A DNA stretch of 64,000 bases, taken from positions 141,287-205,286 of the forward strand of contig NZ_JABAIM010000005.1 in assembly GCF_012641365.1 (NCBI RefSeq), given 5' to 3'. Shown in pieces: positions 19,537-27,085 of the stretch (position 1 is its first letter; every line of letters begins with the position of its first letter). The notes beneath the pieces are model-generated. The model ran no database searches. It had not been told where the DNA came from and was given only the letters and a program-made list of their open reading frames with translations. The DNA is from Leeia aquatica. Its GTDB lineage: Bacteria; Pseudomonadota; Gammaproteobacteria; Burkholderiales; Leeiaceae. Both the position numbers and the translations under genes were made by a program.

Positions 19537-22077
19537 TTATTTACCCAGCAGTCCCTTGAGCTTGTCTTTCAGCTTAGCCTTCTCGGCATCTTCTTTCTGT
19601 TTCAGCTTGGCTTTCTCGTCTGCCAGCTGCTGTTTGACCTTGTCCTGCTCAGCCTGCAATTGCGCTTTGGCTTTCTCTTCCGCCGCCTTGGTATCAATCT
19701 TCAGCTTGTTTTCCAGTAACTGCTTGGCCAGCGCGCCGTAATCCACGGTAAACGTGGGCGCAGCAAAGGTGCCGCCAATTTTCACCGGCACGGTGACACC
19801 GCCCAGTGCACCCGCATCCTTTTTGTACTCCACCCCGGCCAGCAGCCCGTAGTCTATGGTCTGGGCGGGCAGATTGAAGTGGCCTTTGCCGCTACCCTTG
19901 AGCAAGGGGCCGACCATGCTGAGGTCGTCGTTTTGGGCAACACCATTGTGAATATTGAAACTGGCGGACAGATCAGAAAACTCGGTCTTGGCGTTGGACT
20001 TGGCTTCCGGCTTGGCCTTTTCCCGCAGCTGGTTGATGGAAGACTGAGCCTTCTGCACTGTATCGACAATGCTGATACCCTTGATGGCCCCATTCTGCAC
20101 CCGCACCTTGCTGTTGCCATTCAGACTGGCCAGCCACTGTGGCACAGTGCGACCACTCATGCTGAGGGTACCGGACAGGTTGCCGGTGCCGGTGACTTTA
20201 TCCTCGCCACTGACGGTTTTCATCAGGGTGCCGACGGACACCCCGCTGAACTGATGTGTCAACGACAGCACAGGTTGCGCCCCAAAGCGTGCCGATGCAC
20301 TACCTTGCAGCTGGCCTTCCAGCAGCTGGGCCGAGAACGGGTCCAGCCGCCAGTTGCCGGGTTTGGCGTCAAAGTGCAGCTTGAGGTCATTCACCACCCA
20401 CGGTGCCTTGCTCAAACGACCGATGCGAATGTCTGCCACACCACTCAACTTATGGAATAACGGAGAATCCGGCAGGATCACGCCACCACCTTGCGAGGGC
20501 GTCGCCGGACCCGGCTTCGACGGTGGCAGATAGCGGTTCAGATCCAGCGCATCCAGCGAAGCGTCCAGCTTGAAGGCCGGGATGCCACTGAAGCCCTGCA
20601 GCGAAGCCGCAAGCTTCAAGGTCGACGCATCCAGAACGCCATTGAGCTGCGTATCCAGTTGCTGGGTCGCCAGATTAGTCTGCAACTGACCCGCCAGCTT
20701 CCAGCTCAGCGCGGGCGCACCGGGCAAGACAGCCTTGCCCTGGGTGGACAGGCCTGTCAAACGCAGCAGCTCGGGCTTCAAGTTCGGGGTTTGCTTCAGT
20801 ATCACTTGCAGCGCAGCATCCAGCCGCATTTCCAGCCCGTTGCCACCCATTTGGCCATGGGTTGTCAGCGCCACCTGTTTGGCCTCAATCTGCTGCAGGC
20901 TGCCCGACAGGCCCGAGATGCTGCCTTGGAGCACCATATTGTCCTTGCCTTGGGCAAAGTTGGCTTTCAGCTGAATGGTCTGCCCGCTGACTGCCGCTTT
21001 GGTTGCTTTCAGGCTAGGGGCCTGCACCGAAGCACTCAGCTTTCGCCCGGCGCCTTCTTGTGCAAACTGCATGTCCAGTTTATCCACCAGCAATTCCGCC
21101 GGGGTGACCCGCAGTTTGGGTGCCCGCACGGCAGCGCTGAGCTGCTGTCCTTGCCCTTGCTGCTTCAGCTCGGCATCCAGCTGGTCCACCAGCAGTTCGG
21201 TCGGGGTGGCCTGCAGCTTGGGCAGCTTGAGTGCCACGTGGCGCGTCAGTCCGCCTGCGGACTGATCCAGCAACACCTCCAGCTGATTGGCGGCCAGTTG
21301 TTGCGCCTCATAGTGCGCATCTCCCGTCACCTTGAGCGCCAAACCCTTTTGCTGCTGGGCGCTGCCATTAAAGGTCAGCAGCAAGCCTTTTGCATCCAGC
21401 GCTTTGGTCGAGGCTTGCATGGCGAGCGCCCCACTCAGGCCCAGCTTACCCTCCACCAGCGCGGTGGGGGCCTCCAGCGTTCCGGCGCTCAGCTGGGTGT
21501 CCAGCTTGAGCTGCGCCCCTTTCTCCGGGTCTATATCGGTCGCTTCCAGATTCAGGCCCTGCACACGAGCCGTCTGCTTGCTCACCGCATCCTGCCAGTC
21601 CAGCTGCGCCTGGGTCAGCGTCAGCCTGGCCATTTGCAGCGAGAACTTGCGCTCTTCCCCGGCGGGCTTGGGTTTTGGTTGCATCAGGTCGTCGATGTTA
21701 AGCTTGCCTTGCTCATCCCGGCGCAGATGCAGCTGCAGGCCATCCACCGTCACCGCATCCACCTCCACCCGCCGATCCAGCAAGGGCATCAGGCGCACCC
21801 CGGCACGCAACTCGGTGAGCCGTGCAAACTCGTCCGGCTTCTGGTATTCCGACAGCGACACATCATGCAGCTTGAGGCCAATGTTCGGAAAAATCACCAG
21901 CTCGATCTTGCCGCCGATCTTCAGCTCACGCTGCGTCTGGTCGCGCACGGCCGTGACGATACGATCCTTGTAGTCATTCGGATCAAAGGTAGCAAACAGG
22001 ATGCCGATGCCCACCGCCAGCAGCACCAGCAAAATCCCGAACCCGATTGCAATCCGCTTTACCCAGCGCATGCCCAT
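19537..22077 (-). CDS. AsmA family protein
   Basis: AsmA-type proteins are inner-membrane-anchored, mostly periplasmic proteins implicated in lipid transport to the outer membrane. The 846-residue product has one N-terminal transmembrane helix (about 8-30), the AsmA N-terminal domain (FPNIGLKLHDVSLSEY, LRRDEQGKLNIDDLM), a long beta-rich middle, and the C-terminal AsmA domain (VQNGAIKGISIVDTV). Around residues 280-347 there is a 34-residue tandem repeat. The last 70 residues form a Lys/Glu/Ala-rich coiled coil. ATG 22077 is used; ATG 22071 is equally possible. Confidence 0.9.
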   Translation of the reverse strand: MGMRWVKRIAIGFGILLVLLAVGIGILFATFDPNDYKDRIVTAVRDQTQRELKIGGKIELVIFPNIGLKLHDVSLSEYQKPDEFARLTELRAGVRLMPLLDRRVEVDAVTVDGLQLHLRRDEQGKLNIDDLMQPKPKPAGEERKFSLQMARLTLTQAQLDWQDAVSKQTARVQGLNLEATDIDPEKGAQLKLDTQLSAGTLEAPTALVEGKLGLSGALAMQASTKALDAKGLLLTFNGSAQQQKGLALKVTGDAHYEAQQLAANQLEVLLDQSAGGLTRHVALKLPKLQATPTELLVDQLDAELKQQGQGQQLSAAVRAPKLRVTPAELLVDKLDMQFAQEGAGRKLSASVQAPSLKATKAAVSGQTIQLKANFAQGKDNMVLQGSISGLSGSLQQIEAKQVALTTHGQMGGNGLEMRLDAALQVILKQTPNLKPELLRLTGLSTQGKAVLPGAPALSWKLAGQLQTNLATQQLDTQLNGVLDASTLKLAASLQGFSGIPAFKLDASLDALDLNRYLPPSKPGPATPSQGGGVILPDSPLFHKLSGVADIRIGRLSKAPWVVNDLKLHFDAKPGNWRLDPFSAQLLEGQLQGSASARFGAQPVLSLTHQFSGVSVGTLMKTVSGEDKVTGTGNLSGTLSMSGRTVPQWLASLNGNSKVRVQNGAIKGISIVDTVQKAQSSINQLREKAKPEAKSNAKTEFSDLSASFNIHNGVAQNDDLSMVGPLLKGSGKGHFNLPAQTIDYGLLAGVEYKKDAGALGGVTVPVKIGGTFAAPTFTVDYGALAKQLLENKLKIDTKAAEEKAKAQLQAEQDKVKQQLADEKAKLKQKEDAEKAKLKDKLKGLLGK

Positions 22078-22200
22078 TTACCCTCACACTCAAATACCGA
22101 CAGCCCGTGCTGCCCCATGCCAACAGTCTAACGGAAGACGGGTCTACTGACTGCAAAACTTCGTCACGTCTCAGTGCAGTTGCTCCCTAGCAGACAATAA

Positions 22201-22228
22201 AAAACCCACAGCCAGGCTGTGGGTTTTT
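22201..22228 (-). terminator. rho-independent terminator after gst
   Basis: AAAACCCACAGCC and GGCTGTGGGTTTT form a hairpin of 10-11 bp with a small loop. On the minus strand it is followed by a run of T (ending in TTTTTTATTG), immediately downstream of the gst stop codon at 22244. Confidence 0.8.
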
Positions 22229-22243
22229 CGAGGCCGCCAAGTC

Positions 22244-22846
22244 TCAACCCAGCAAGCCCTCTTCCTTCATGGCCGCCTGCACCGCAGGCATCGCAGCAGC
22301 GCGCTGCAGGAAGGCGCTCAAGTTTGCAAACTGCTGGGTATCCATATTCACATAGCGTGCCCAGCCGCTCACCACAAACAGATAGGCATCGGCCGCCGTA
22401 AACGTATCGCCGGTCAGCCAGGTCTTGCCCGCCAGCTGCTGATCCACCCATGCAAACTTCTTCAGCAGGGTGGCATGGTGGTAAGCCTTGGTGGCCTCAT
22501 CCGCCGCTGGGTTGAACATTGGGCTGAAGCCCTTGTGCAACTCGGAGGTAATGTAGTTCTGCCACTCCATCACCCGGTAGCGCGCCATGCTGCCCGCCGC
22601 AGGCATCAGCGACACCTCACCCGCCCGATCTGCCAGATACTGCACGATGATTGGCCCTTCGGTCAGCACACTGCCATCATCCAGCTGCAATGCCGGTACA
22701 CTGCCCTTGGGGTTGATCTGGAAAAAATCTCCACCATCCGGCGTCTTGTACTTGCTCACCTTCACCAGCTCAACATCCTGATTGGTGGCCTTGATGATGA
22801 TATGCGGCACCAGCGAGCAGGCACCGGGGGCGAAATACAGTTTCAT
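22244..22846 (-). CDS. glutathione S-transferase, beta class (GstA-like)
   Basis: This 200-residue protein has the thioredoxin-fold N-domain starting MKLYFAPGACSL, with the beta-class cysteine at residue 10, the cis-proline region GSVPALQLDDGSVLTE, and an all-helical C-domain. It would conjugate glutathione to electrophiles or reduce mixed disulfides. ATG 22846 is preceded by AGGAG on the minus strand; the ATG six codons earlier lacks such a site. It is monocistronic with its own terminator. Confidence 0.92.
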   Translation of the reverse strand: MKLYFAPGACSLVPHIIIKATNQDVELVKVSKYKTPDGGDFFQINPKGSVPALQLDDGSVLTEGPIIVQYLADRAGEVSLMPAAGSMARYRVMEWQNYITSELHKGFSPMFNPAADEATKAYHHATLLKKFAWVDQQLAGKTWLTGDTFTAADAYLFVVSGWARYVNMDTQQFANLSAFLQRAAAMPAVQAAMKEEGLLG

Positions 22847-22994
22847 GGCAATGACTCCTTGCAACGGGATGAAGGGCTACCATAGCAGGCGGGGATGATC
22901 GTCGCAATCGGCGGATTGACACGCCATGCACTTTTCGAGGGGCTAATAAAAGCGCCATGCTCGCCCTCAGTGTTGCTCAACCTTTACCAGCAGA

Positions 22995-23333
22995 TCAACA
23001 CGCTTCGAAGGATAAGCCTGCATTCAAATGCTCAACTATTCGCTGTGCCAGATACCGATAAACACTTTCGGGCTTGGTATCCGTGGCAAGGTATTGAATG
23101 TGGGTTACCGCATGAGCGCCACCTAGCCTTTCATTGGCCTCCGCCACACCATCAAGGACAGCAGAAATGATGTCGCACTCATTTAGCGCCTCATGCTCTC
23201 CGGTACCTACAGACAAGCTCTCACAGAGTAAGTTGGCTTGCGGCCCCTCTGCAAGTTGTAGCAACAGCAAATTATGTGCGGCCCCTGTGATTCTCACCAC
23301 TCCAATGTAATCGCTTACTCGGATGAATCGCAC
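22995..23333 (-). CDS. conserved-looking small protein of unknown function (GTG start)
   Basis: I do not recognise this 112-residue protein. It appears soluble, with a beta-rich N-half (RFIRVSDYIGVVRITG) and an acidic helical middle, and has no membrane segment. The frame stays open upstream through the tRNA-Gly gene, so a start after the tRNA terminator is required; GTG 23333 is preceded by GGGGAG five bases away. Local base composition is lower in GC than its neighbours. It could be co-expressed by read-through from the tRNA or have its own weak promoter. Confidence 0.55.
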   Translation of the reverse strand: MRFIRVSDYIGVVRITGAAHNLLLLQLAEGPQANLLCESLSVGTGEHEALNECDIISAVLDGVAEANERLGGAHAVTHIQYLATDTKPESVYRYLAQRIVEHLNAGLSFEAC

Positions 23334-23380
23334 ATCTTCTCCCCGTATAGCCTCAGCATTCCATGCAAAAAGCCTTATAG

Positions 23381-23412
23381 CAAAAGGCCAACCGCTTCCG
23401 GTTGGCCTTTTG
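23381..23412 (-). terminator. rho-independent terminator after tRNA-Gly
   Basis: A 13-14 bp perfect stem (23381-23394 with 23399-23412) closes on a tetraloop that reads GAAG on the minus strand. It lies 29 bases downstream of the tRNA 3' end. The arms contain AAAA/TTTT so it could act in both directions. Confidence 0.8.
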
Positions 23413-23440
23413 GACAGGTATGCGCTGTCAGAATTCGCGT

Positions 23441-23514
23441 TGGAGCGGGCGATGGGAATCGAACCCACGGCACAAGCTTGGGAAGCTTGGGTATTACCAT
23501 TATACGACGCCCGC
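23441..23514 (-). tRNA. tRNA-Gly(CCC)
   Basis: The 74-base minus-strand sequence folds into a full cloverleaf: acceptor GCGGGCG/CGCCCGC, D-arm with UGGUAA, anticodon stem CAAGC/GCUUG around the loop UUCCCAA (anticodon CCC), and a T-arm with UUCGAUU. Discriminator U and an encoded CCA close the 3' end (23441-23443). It reads GGG codons. Confidence 0.95.
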
Positions 23515-23525
23515 GAAGGAGGGGT

Positions 23526-23555
23526 ATTGTACGACAGGCAGTCCGTTATGCACAA
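23526..23555 (-). promoter_or_regulatory. candidate tRNA-Gly promoter
   Basis: On the minus strand TTGTGC (23550-23555) and TACAAT (23526-23531) are 18 bases apart, placing transcription start a few bases before the tRNA 5' end at 23514. The -35 match is only partial. Confidence 0.55.
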
Positions 23556-23571
23556 GGGACGAACAGAGCCA

Positions 23572-23600
23572 TTGACAGCATCGCATATAAATTCTATAAA
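23572..23600 (+). promoter_or_regulatory. near-consensus sigma-70 promoter
   Basis: TTGACA (23572-23577) and TATAAA (23595-23600) are separated by exactly 17 bases. This perfect -35 and five-of-six -10 is the strongest-looking promoter in the window. It drives the DUF4442 gene, with a short leader of about 25 bases, and is back-to-back with the tRNA promoter. Confidence 0.8.
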
Positions 23601-23630
23601 GCGCTTGCTTGGTTGACGCGAGGTGGTGGC

Positions 23631-24176
23631 ATGAATCCCCTGTTCCGCAAGCTTGCCCTATATGTTGCTGCCCGCCCGCGGCTGGCGGCACGCGTCATGA
23701 AGCTGGGCTTTAACTGGTTTCCGGCCATCCGCCGTACCGGTGGGCGCATCACCCACGTCTCGCCCGATGTCCGGCATGTCCGGGTCACCTTGCCCCTGAA
23801 TTGGCGCACCCGCAACATCAATGGCACCCTGTTTGGCGGCAGCATGTTTGCCATCACCGACCCGATCTACATGAGCCTGCTCTATTTCAATCTGGGCAAT
23901 GACTATGTGGTGTGGGACAAGGAAGGCAGCATCCGCTTCAAGCGCCCTGGCAAACGCACCCTGTACGCCGACTTCCGGCTGGACGATGCCGAACTGGCTG
24001 CGGTGCGAGAGGCATTGACACAAAAGCCGGAGATTGACCGCCACTATCGTGTACCACTGGTGGACGCGGAAGGGCAGGTCTACGCGGAAATTGAGCGGGT
24101 GCTGTACATCGCACACCGCCATGTCTATGAATCCAAACTGGCGGCGCGACGGGCGGAACCGAATGCAGCTGGCTAA
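23631..24176 (+). CDS. DUF4442 domain protein (hotdog-fold, thioesterase-like)
   Basis: This 181-residue protein has the hotdog-fold pattern of DUF4442: LPLNWRTRNINGTLFGGSMFA (helix start with NGTLFGG), an aspartate in TDPIYMSLL, and VVWDKEGSIRFKRPG. Members resemble PaaI-type thioesterases, but catalysis is unproven. ATG 23631 is preceded by GAGGTGG; upstream sequence in frame overlaps the tRNA and is not coding. It is probably a single-gene transcript. Confidence 0.88.
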   Translation: MNPLFRKLALYVAARPRLAARVMKLGFNWFPAIRRTGGRITHVSPDVRHVRVTLPLNWRTRNINGTLFGGSMFAITDPIYMSLLYFNLGNDYVVWDKEGSIRFKRPGKRTLYADFRLDDAELAAVREALTQKPEIDRHYRVPLVDAEGQVYAEIERVLYIAHRHVYESKLAARRAEPNAAG

Positions 24177-24320
24177 CGGTTGCCCTCAAGGAATCTGGTG
24201 CCGGGTATGCATTCCGCTCCCCCGGCCCGGAGCGGTGCGGCGTCTGGCGCCGGTTACACGGGCGCAACATTAGCAGGCAAGCATGACAGGTTCATGACAC
24301 GGATCAGTGCGATCCCCACC

Positions 24321-24326
24321 TATAAT
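24321..24326 (+). promoter_or_regulatory. candidate -10 element of methyltransferase gene
   Basis: A perfect TATAAT lies 30 bases before the preferred start codon at 24356. No good -35 is present at 16-18 bases (ATGACA at 24294-24299 is 21 bases away), so an activator or a weak promoter is implied. Confidence 0.45.
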
Positions 24327-24355
24327 GTGTCATGCCCTTCCATGGAGCACTGCCC

Positions 24356-25216
24356 ATGCCTTCACCCGCCCTGCCCGGCGCCTTGATCCCGCTGCAGTAC
24401 CATTACCACATGCTGAGCGATCAGGCACGACTGGGGGCTTTTCAGCAAGCCATTGCCGCCGTGGTTCAGCCAGGGCAAGTGGTACTGGAGCTGGGCTGTG
24501 GCACCGGCGTGCTGTCGTTTTTGGCTTCGCAGCGCGCCCGGAAAGTGTGGGCGGTAGAACTGTTGCCAGAAATGGTCAACACCAGTCGGCATTTGCTGGC
24601 CCAAAATGGCGTAGCGGACCGAGTAGAGGTCATTCACGCGGATGCGCATGACTATCTGCCGCCCGAGCCGGTGGATGTGGTGATCTGCGAGATGCTACAC
24701 AGTGCGCTGCTGCAGGAATCCCAACTCTCTGTCATGCGCACGTTCTGTCAGCGCTATCAGGCACACTTTGGCAACCTGCCCCGCTTTCTGCCTGAGGCTA
24801 CCTTGCTCGGCGTGCAGCTGATTGAACAGCAGTACGATTTTGCTGGTTACCACGCACCGGTCCCGCTATTTCGCCAGGCCGACAGCCTGGACGAGCACGT
24901 CCGGCTTCGCTCCGAGGCACAGTGTGTCTTGTCACTGGATTATCGGCAGCCCTTGCCAGCGTCCATGCAGTGGGCACATACCTTTCACATTGAGCAGAGC
25001 GGCCTGTGTAACGCGTTGAGGCTGATCACCAAGCATTTGCTCGCCATCTTGCCGGACACTGCACGCAGCATCGACTGGCACAGTCAGTACCTGCATTGGC
25101 CCCTGCCCAAGCCGATGCAACTGCAGCCCGGCATGAAACTGACAATACGTGCGAACTACGCAGCCGGTGCACCGGTTATGGCGCTGACACAAGGCTTGCA
25201 GATCGAGGTTCACTAA
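24356..25216 (+). CDS. SAM-dependent methyltransferase, PRMT-like
   Basis: The 286-residue protein has a class I methyltransferase motif I (VVLELGCGTGVLSFLASQ, about residues 43-60), an acidic motif II end (VWAVE) and, at motif IV, ICEMLHSALLQES, which resembles the double-glutamate loop of protein arginine methyltransferases. A beta-rich C-terminal domain follows. It could methylate arginine or another protein or small-molecule target. ATG 24356 has GGAG eight bases upstream; ATG 24332 would lie almost at the transcript start. Confidence 0.8.
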   Translation: MPSPALPGALIPLQYHYHMLSDQARLGAFQQAIAAVVQPGQVVLELGCGTGVLSFLASQRARKVWAVELLPEMVNTSRHLLAQNGVADRVEVIHADAHDYLPPEPVDVVICEMLHSALLQESQLSVMRTFCQRYQAHFGNLPRFLPEATLLGVQLIEQQYDFAGYHAPVPLFRQADSLDEHVRLRSEAQCVLSLDYRQPLPASMQWAHTFHIEQSGLCNALRLITKHLLAILPDTARSIDWHSQYLHWPLPKPMQLQPGMKLTIRANYAAGAPVMALTQGLQIEVH

Positions 25217-25226
25217 GGCCTGCCCG

Positions 25227-25248
25227 ATTGTTGTGATTTCACGACAAT
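25227..25248. repeat. 22-bp inverted repeat
   Basis: ATTGTTGTGA and TCACGACAAT are separated by TT and pair at nine of ten positions. It lies ten bases after the methyltransferase stop. It lacks a clear U-tract; it could be a weak terminator or a regulator site. Confidence 0.5.
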
Positions 25249-25451
25249 TTGAAATATGAACATAAGTTTACAACCCAGCAGTGCATCCACCCCGAGAAAA
25301 TTTTCATAAAACCTATATCCCTATGTTTTATATGGATATTTAACATGCCATAGACATTAAAAACCATCAGGTCAGCAAGTCACTTTCATGCCCGTTGCAT
25401 GGATATCGATATGGTAATAACAAATTGTTCAATAGTAACAATGCATTACAC

Positions 25452-25505
25452 TTAATTAACGTTAACGTTAACCCTTAATATTTACGTTAACGTAAACGTA
25501 AATAT
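25452..25505. repeat. iterated TTAACG/TTTACG palindromes
   Basis: Two 16-bp perfect palindromes, TTAACGTTAACGTTAA (25456-25471) and TTTACGTTAACGTAAA (25481-25496), have centres 25 bp apart. The hexamer (T/C)GTTAA or its complement recurs throughout. The pattern with central CG is like operators of LacI-type repressors, but no such gene is in the window. Confidence 0.75.
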
Positions 25506-25521
25506 GGCTTTCACTTTTTGC

Positions 25522-25549
25522 TTGACGCTGCTTCCGAATACTGGAGAAT
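25522..25549 (+). promoter_or_regulatory. candidate promoter of the 25.55-25.72 kb transcript
   Basis: TTGACG (25522-25527) and GAGAAT (25544-25549), 16 bases apart, form a moderate sigma-70 promoter 25 bases downstream of the second palindrome. It points at a region with no gene but with a strong terminator. Confidence 0.4.
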
Positions 25550-25724
25550 GGCGAAACTCATCACCGATTGAGTAGCCGGCCTCAGCACCCACCACCGCTA
25601 ACGCCGGACGCAAAGCGCAAACACAAAGGAGATGCAGACACCCGCGACCATCCTGTACGCCGGTGCTGCACGAAAAAAGAGTAGAGACCCTGAGCCCCGC
25701 TGGTAACAGCGGGGCTCAGTTTTT
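25550..25724 (+). ncRNA. possible small RNA of unknown family
   Basis: About 170 bases between the candidate promoter and a strong terminator contain no convincing gene. Local hairpins are possible (ACTCA/TGAGT near 25555-25575; CAGCAC with GTGCTG as long-range pairing). The only reading frame with a Shine-Dalgarno nearby (25633, 24 codons) has AGGAG directly abutting the ATG. I do not recognise a known RNA family. Expression is inferred from the promoter and terminator only. Confidence 0.35.
25690..25724 (+). terminator. rho-independent terminator
   Basis: A perfect 13-bp GC-rich stem (25690-25702 with 25707-25719), loop GTAA, and a run of five T (25720-25724). It faces the DUF599 gene, whose stop codon begins at the last T, so it may also serve the minus strand. 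Confidence 0.85.
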
Positions 25725-26422
25725 CAGGCTTGCCCACGCAGCGCCCACAAGGCGGGGGAGGCAAAATCCCGCCGATACAGAATCCACACCACCAGCGTGC
25801 ATAGCCCCACCACCAGCCAGGGCTGAATGAACCAGCTCGCCGCTGCCAGCCCAAAGTAGTAGGCCCGGATTCCCCGGTTGAACTCATCCCCGGCGTAGCT
25901 GTTAATGCGGGCCATCTGCTCTGCCTCGGACTCCAGTGTGGCCGTATCCTTCACGGGCGGCGGAGCCGCCCCCATCAAGATGCACAGGAAATTGAACTGA
26001 CGCATCGACCAGGTGAACTTGAAGTAAGCAAACACGAACACCACCAGCATGAGCAGCAGACGTATCTGCCACCAACCGCGGCTGCTGGCGTGCGCAAACG
26101 GCAGGTTGGCGGCAAACACCATCACCTTGTCCACCGTTCCCATCAGGGCCAGCAGACCCGCAATAATGTAGATGGTGGTGGAGGCATAAAACGATACGCT
26201 GCCCATCAGATTACCCACCAACGCCGCATCCACCACCCGGTTTTCCCGCTGCAGCAACGCCCTTGCCCAAGCCACCCGGTGCTGATGGGTTGCCCCGATC
26301 AGCCCGCGCGCCGCGCGTGGCCCTCGCTCAGCCAACCAGCCATACCCCGCCCAGCACCCCAAAAACCACAGCAATGCCAGCGCATCATCCCATTGCAACC
26401 CGGCTATCCATCCTTGCAACAT
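25724..26422 (-). CDS. DUF599 family integral membrane protein
   Basis: This 232-residue protein has about four to five membrane helices and the DUF599 hallmarks: RENRVVDAALVGNLMGSVSF, the TWSMRQFNFLCILMGA segment and a C-terminal YYFGLAAASWFIQPW. The function of the family is unknown. ATG 26422 is preferred because AGGAGGG ends six bases before it; a GTG two codons earlier would touch the ribosome-binding site. It is convergent with the putative small RNA. Confidence 0.88.
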   Translation of the reverse strand: MLQGWIAGLQWDDALALLWFLGCWAGYGWLAERGPRAARGLIGATHQHRVAWARALLQRENRVVDAALVGNLMGSVSFYASTTIYIIAGLLALMGTVDKVMVFAANLPFAHASSRGWWQIRLLLMLVVFVFAYFKFTWSMRQFNFLCILMGAAPPPVKDTATLESEAEQMARINSYAGDEFNRGIRAYYFGLAAASWFIQPWLVVGLCTLVVWILYRRDFASPALWALRGQA

Positions 26423-26533
26423 GTTCACCCTCCTCTGCCTTCACCTTGCATGGCAGCCACGGAAAAGGCAAGCCTTCTGCCTGCTCTGCGTCTACAATAA
26501 AGCCGTCAGCCGCTCATCGCCGGAGTCACCGTC

Positions 26534-27085
26534 ATGTCGGTCACCGTTATCCTGATCCCCGGATACCTGAATTCTGGCCCGGATCACTGGCAAACTTTGT
26601 GGCAGCTGGTTTTTCCGCAGCACGTACGGGTACGCCAGCTGGACTGGAATCACCCGCGTCGTCAGGCCTGGATTGAGGGCCTGCACGCTGCATTGCATTG
26701 CTGCCAGGGGCCGGTGGTATTTGCCGCGCACAGCCTGGGCTGCACCACGGTGGCAGCCTGGTGTCGGCAAGCCGAGCCGGATGTCCTCCGCCGCGTGCGT
26801 GGCGCGCTGCTGGTTGCGCCCCCCGAGCTTGAGCGGCCAGACTGTCTGCCCGCCCTGCATGACTTTCAGGGCATTCCCGCCCACCCCCTGCCCTTTCCCA
26901 GCCGAGTGATCGCCAGCAGCAATGACCCCTACAGCAGCCTGGCGGCTTCGGAACAGCTGGCCAAAGCCTGGGGCAGCCAGTTCACCTTGCTGGGCGCGTA
27001 CGGTCATATCAATGGCGAAAGCAATCTGGGCACGTGGCCTGAGGGACAGGACTGGCTGCGCCAACTGATGGTTAGCCCGGCTTGA
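26534..27085 (+). CDS. RBBP9/YdeN-type serine hydrolase
   Basis: This 183-residue alpha/beta hydrolase has a catalytic triad visible as Ser in AAHSLGCTT (about 71), Asp in SSNDPYSS (about 134) and His in GAYGHING (about 159). PGYLNSGPDHWQ near the N-terminus is diagnostic of the RBBP9/YdeN family. The substrate is unknown. GGAG lies eight bases before the ATG. The gene overlaps the following diguanylate cyclase by one base (TGATG), so the two are translationally coupled. Confidence 0.9.
   Translation: MSVTVILIPGYLNSGPDHWQTLWQLVFPQHVRVRQLDWNHPRRQAWIEGLHAALHCCQGPVVFAAHSLGCTTVAAWCRQAEPDVLRRVRGALLVAPPELERPDCLPALHDFQGIPAHPLPFPSRVIASSNDPYSSLAASEQLAKAWGSQFTLLGAYGHINGESNLGTWPEGQDWLRQLMVSPA

Larger units (their letters stand above)
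25217..25549. other. AT-rich intergenic region
   Basis: About 330 bases with no coding potential and clearly lower GC than the surroundings. It holds a 22-bp inverted repeat (25227-25248) just after the methyltransferase stop, several ATG-poor AT-rich stretches and the TTAACG palindromes described separately. It may be a promoter/operator region for the downstream transcript or the relic of a lost gene. Confidence 0.6.

Noticed and set aside
20491..22131. 546-codon plus-strand frame antisense to asmA
   Set aside because: It is Gln/His/Arg-rich with no family motif and mirrors the codon bias of asmA; a shadow frame.
22895..23170. 91-codon plus-strand frame between gst and tRNA
   Set aside because: Overlaps the better-supported minus-strand gene at 22995-23333 and lacks a ribosome-binding site.
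23441..23514. tRNA-Gly as an attachment site for an integrated element
   Set aside because: No integrase gene and no direct repeat of the tRNA 3' end were seen on either flank.
25615..25630. GGACGCAAAGC segment resembling the c-di-GMP-I (GEMM) riboswitch core
   Set aside because: The 11-base match is real, but the partner GGCAAACC element and the tetraloop/receptor are missing and no gene follows on the plus strand; likely chance.
25633..25707. 24-codon frame after AAAGGAG inside the putative small RNA
   Set aside because: AGGAG abuts the ATG with no spacing, and the stop falls in the terminator hairpin; not a credible gene on its own.
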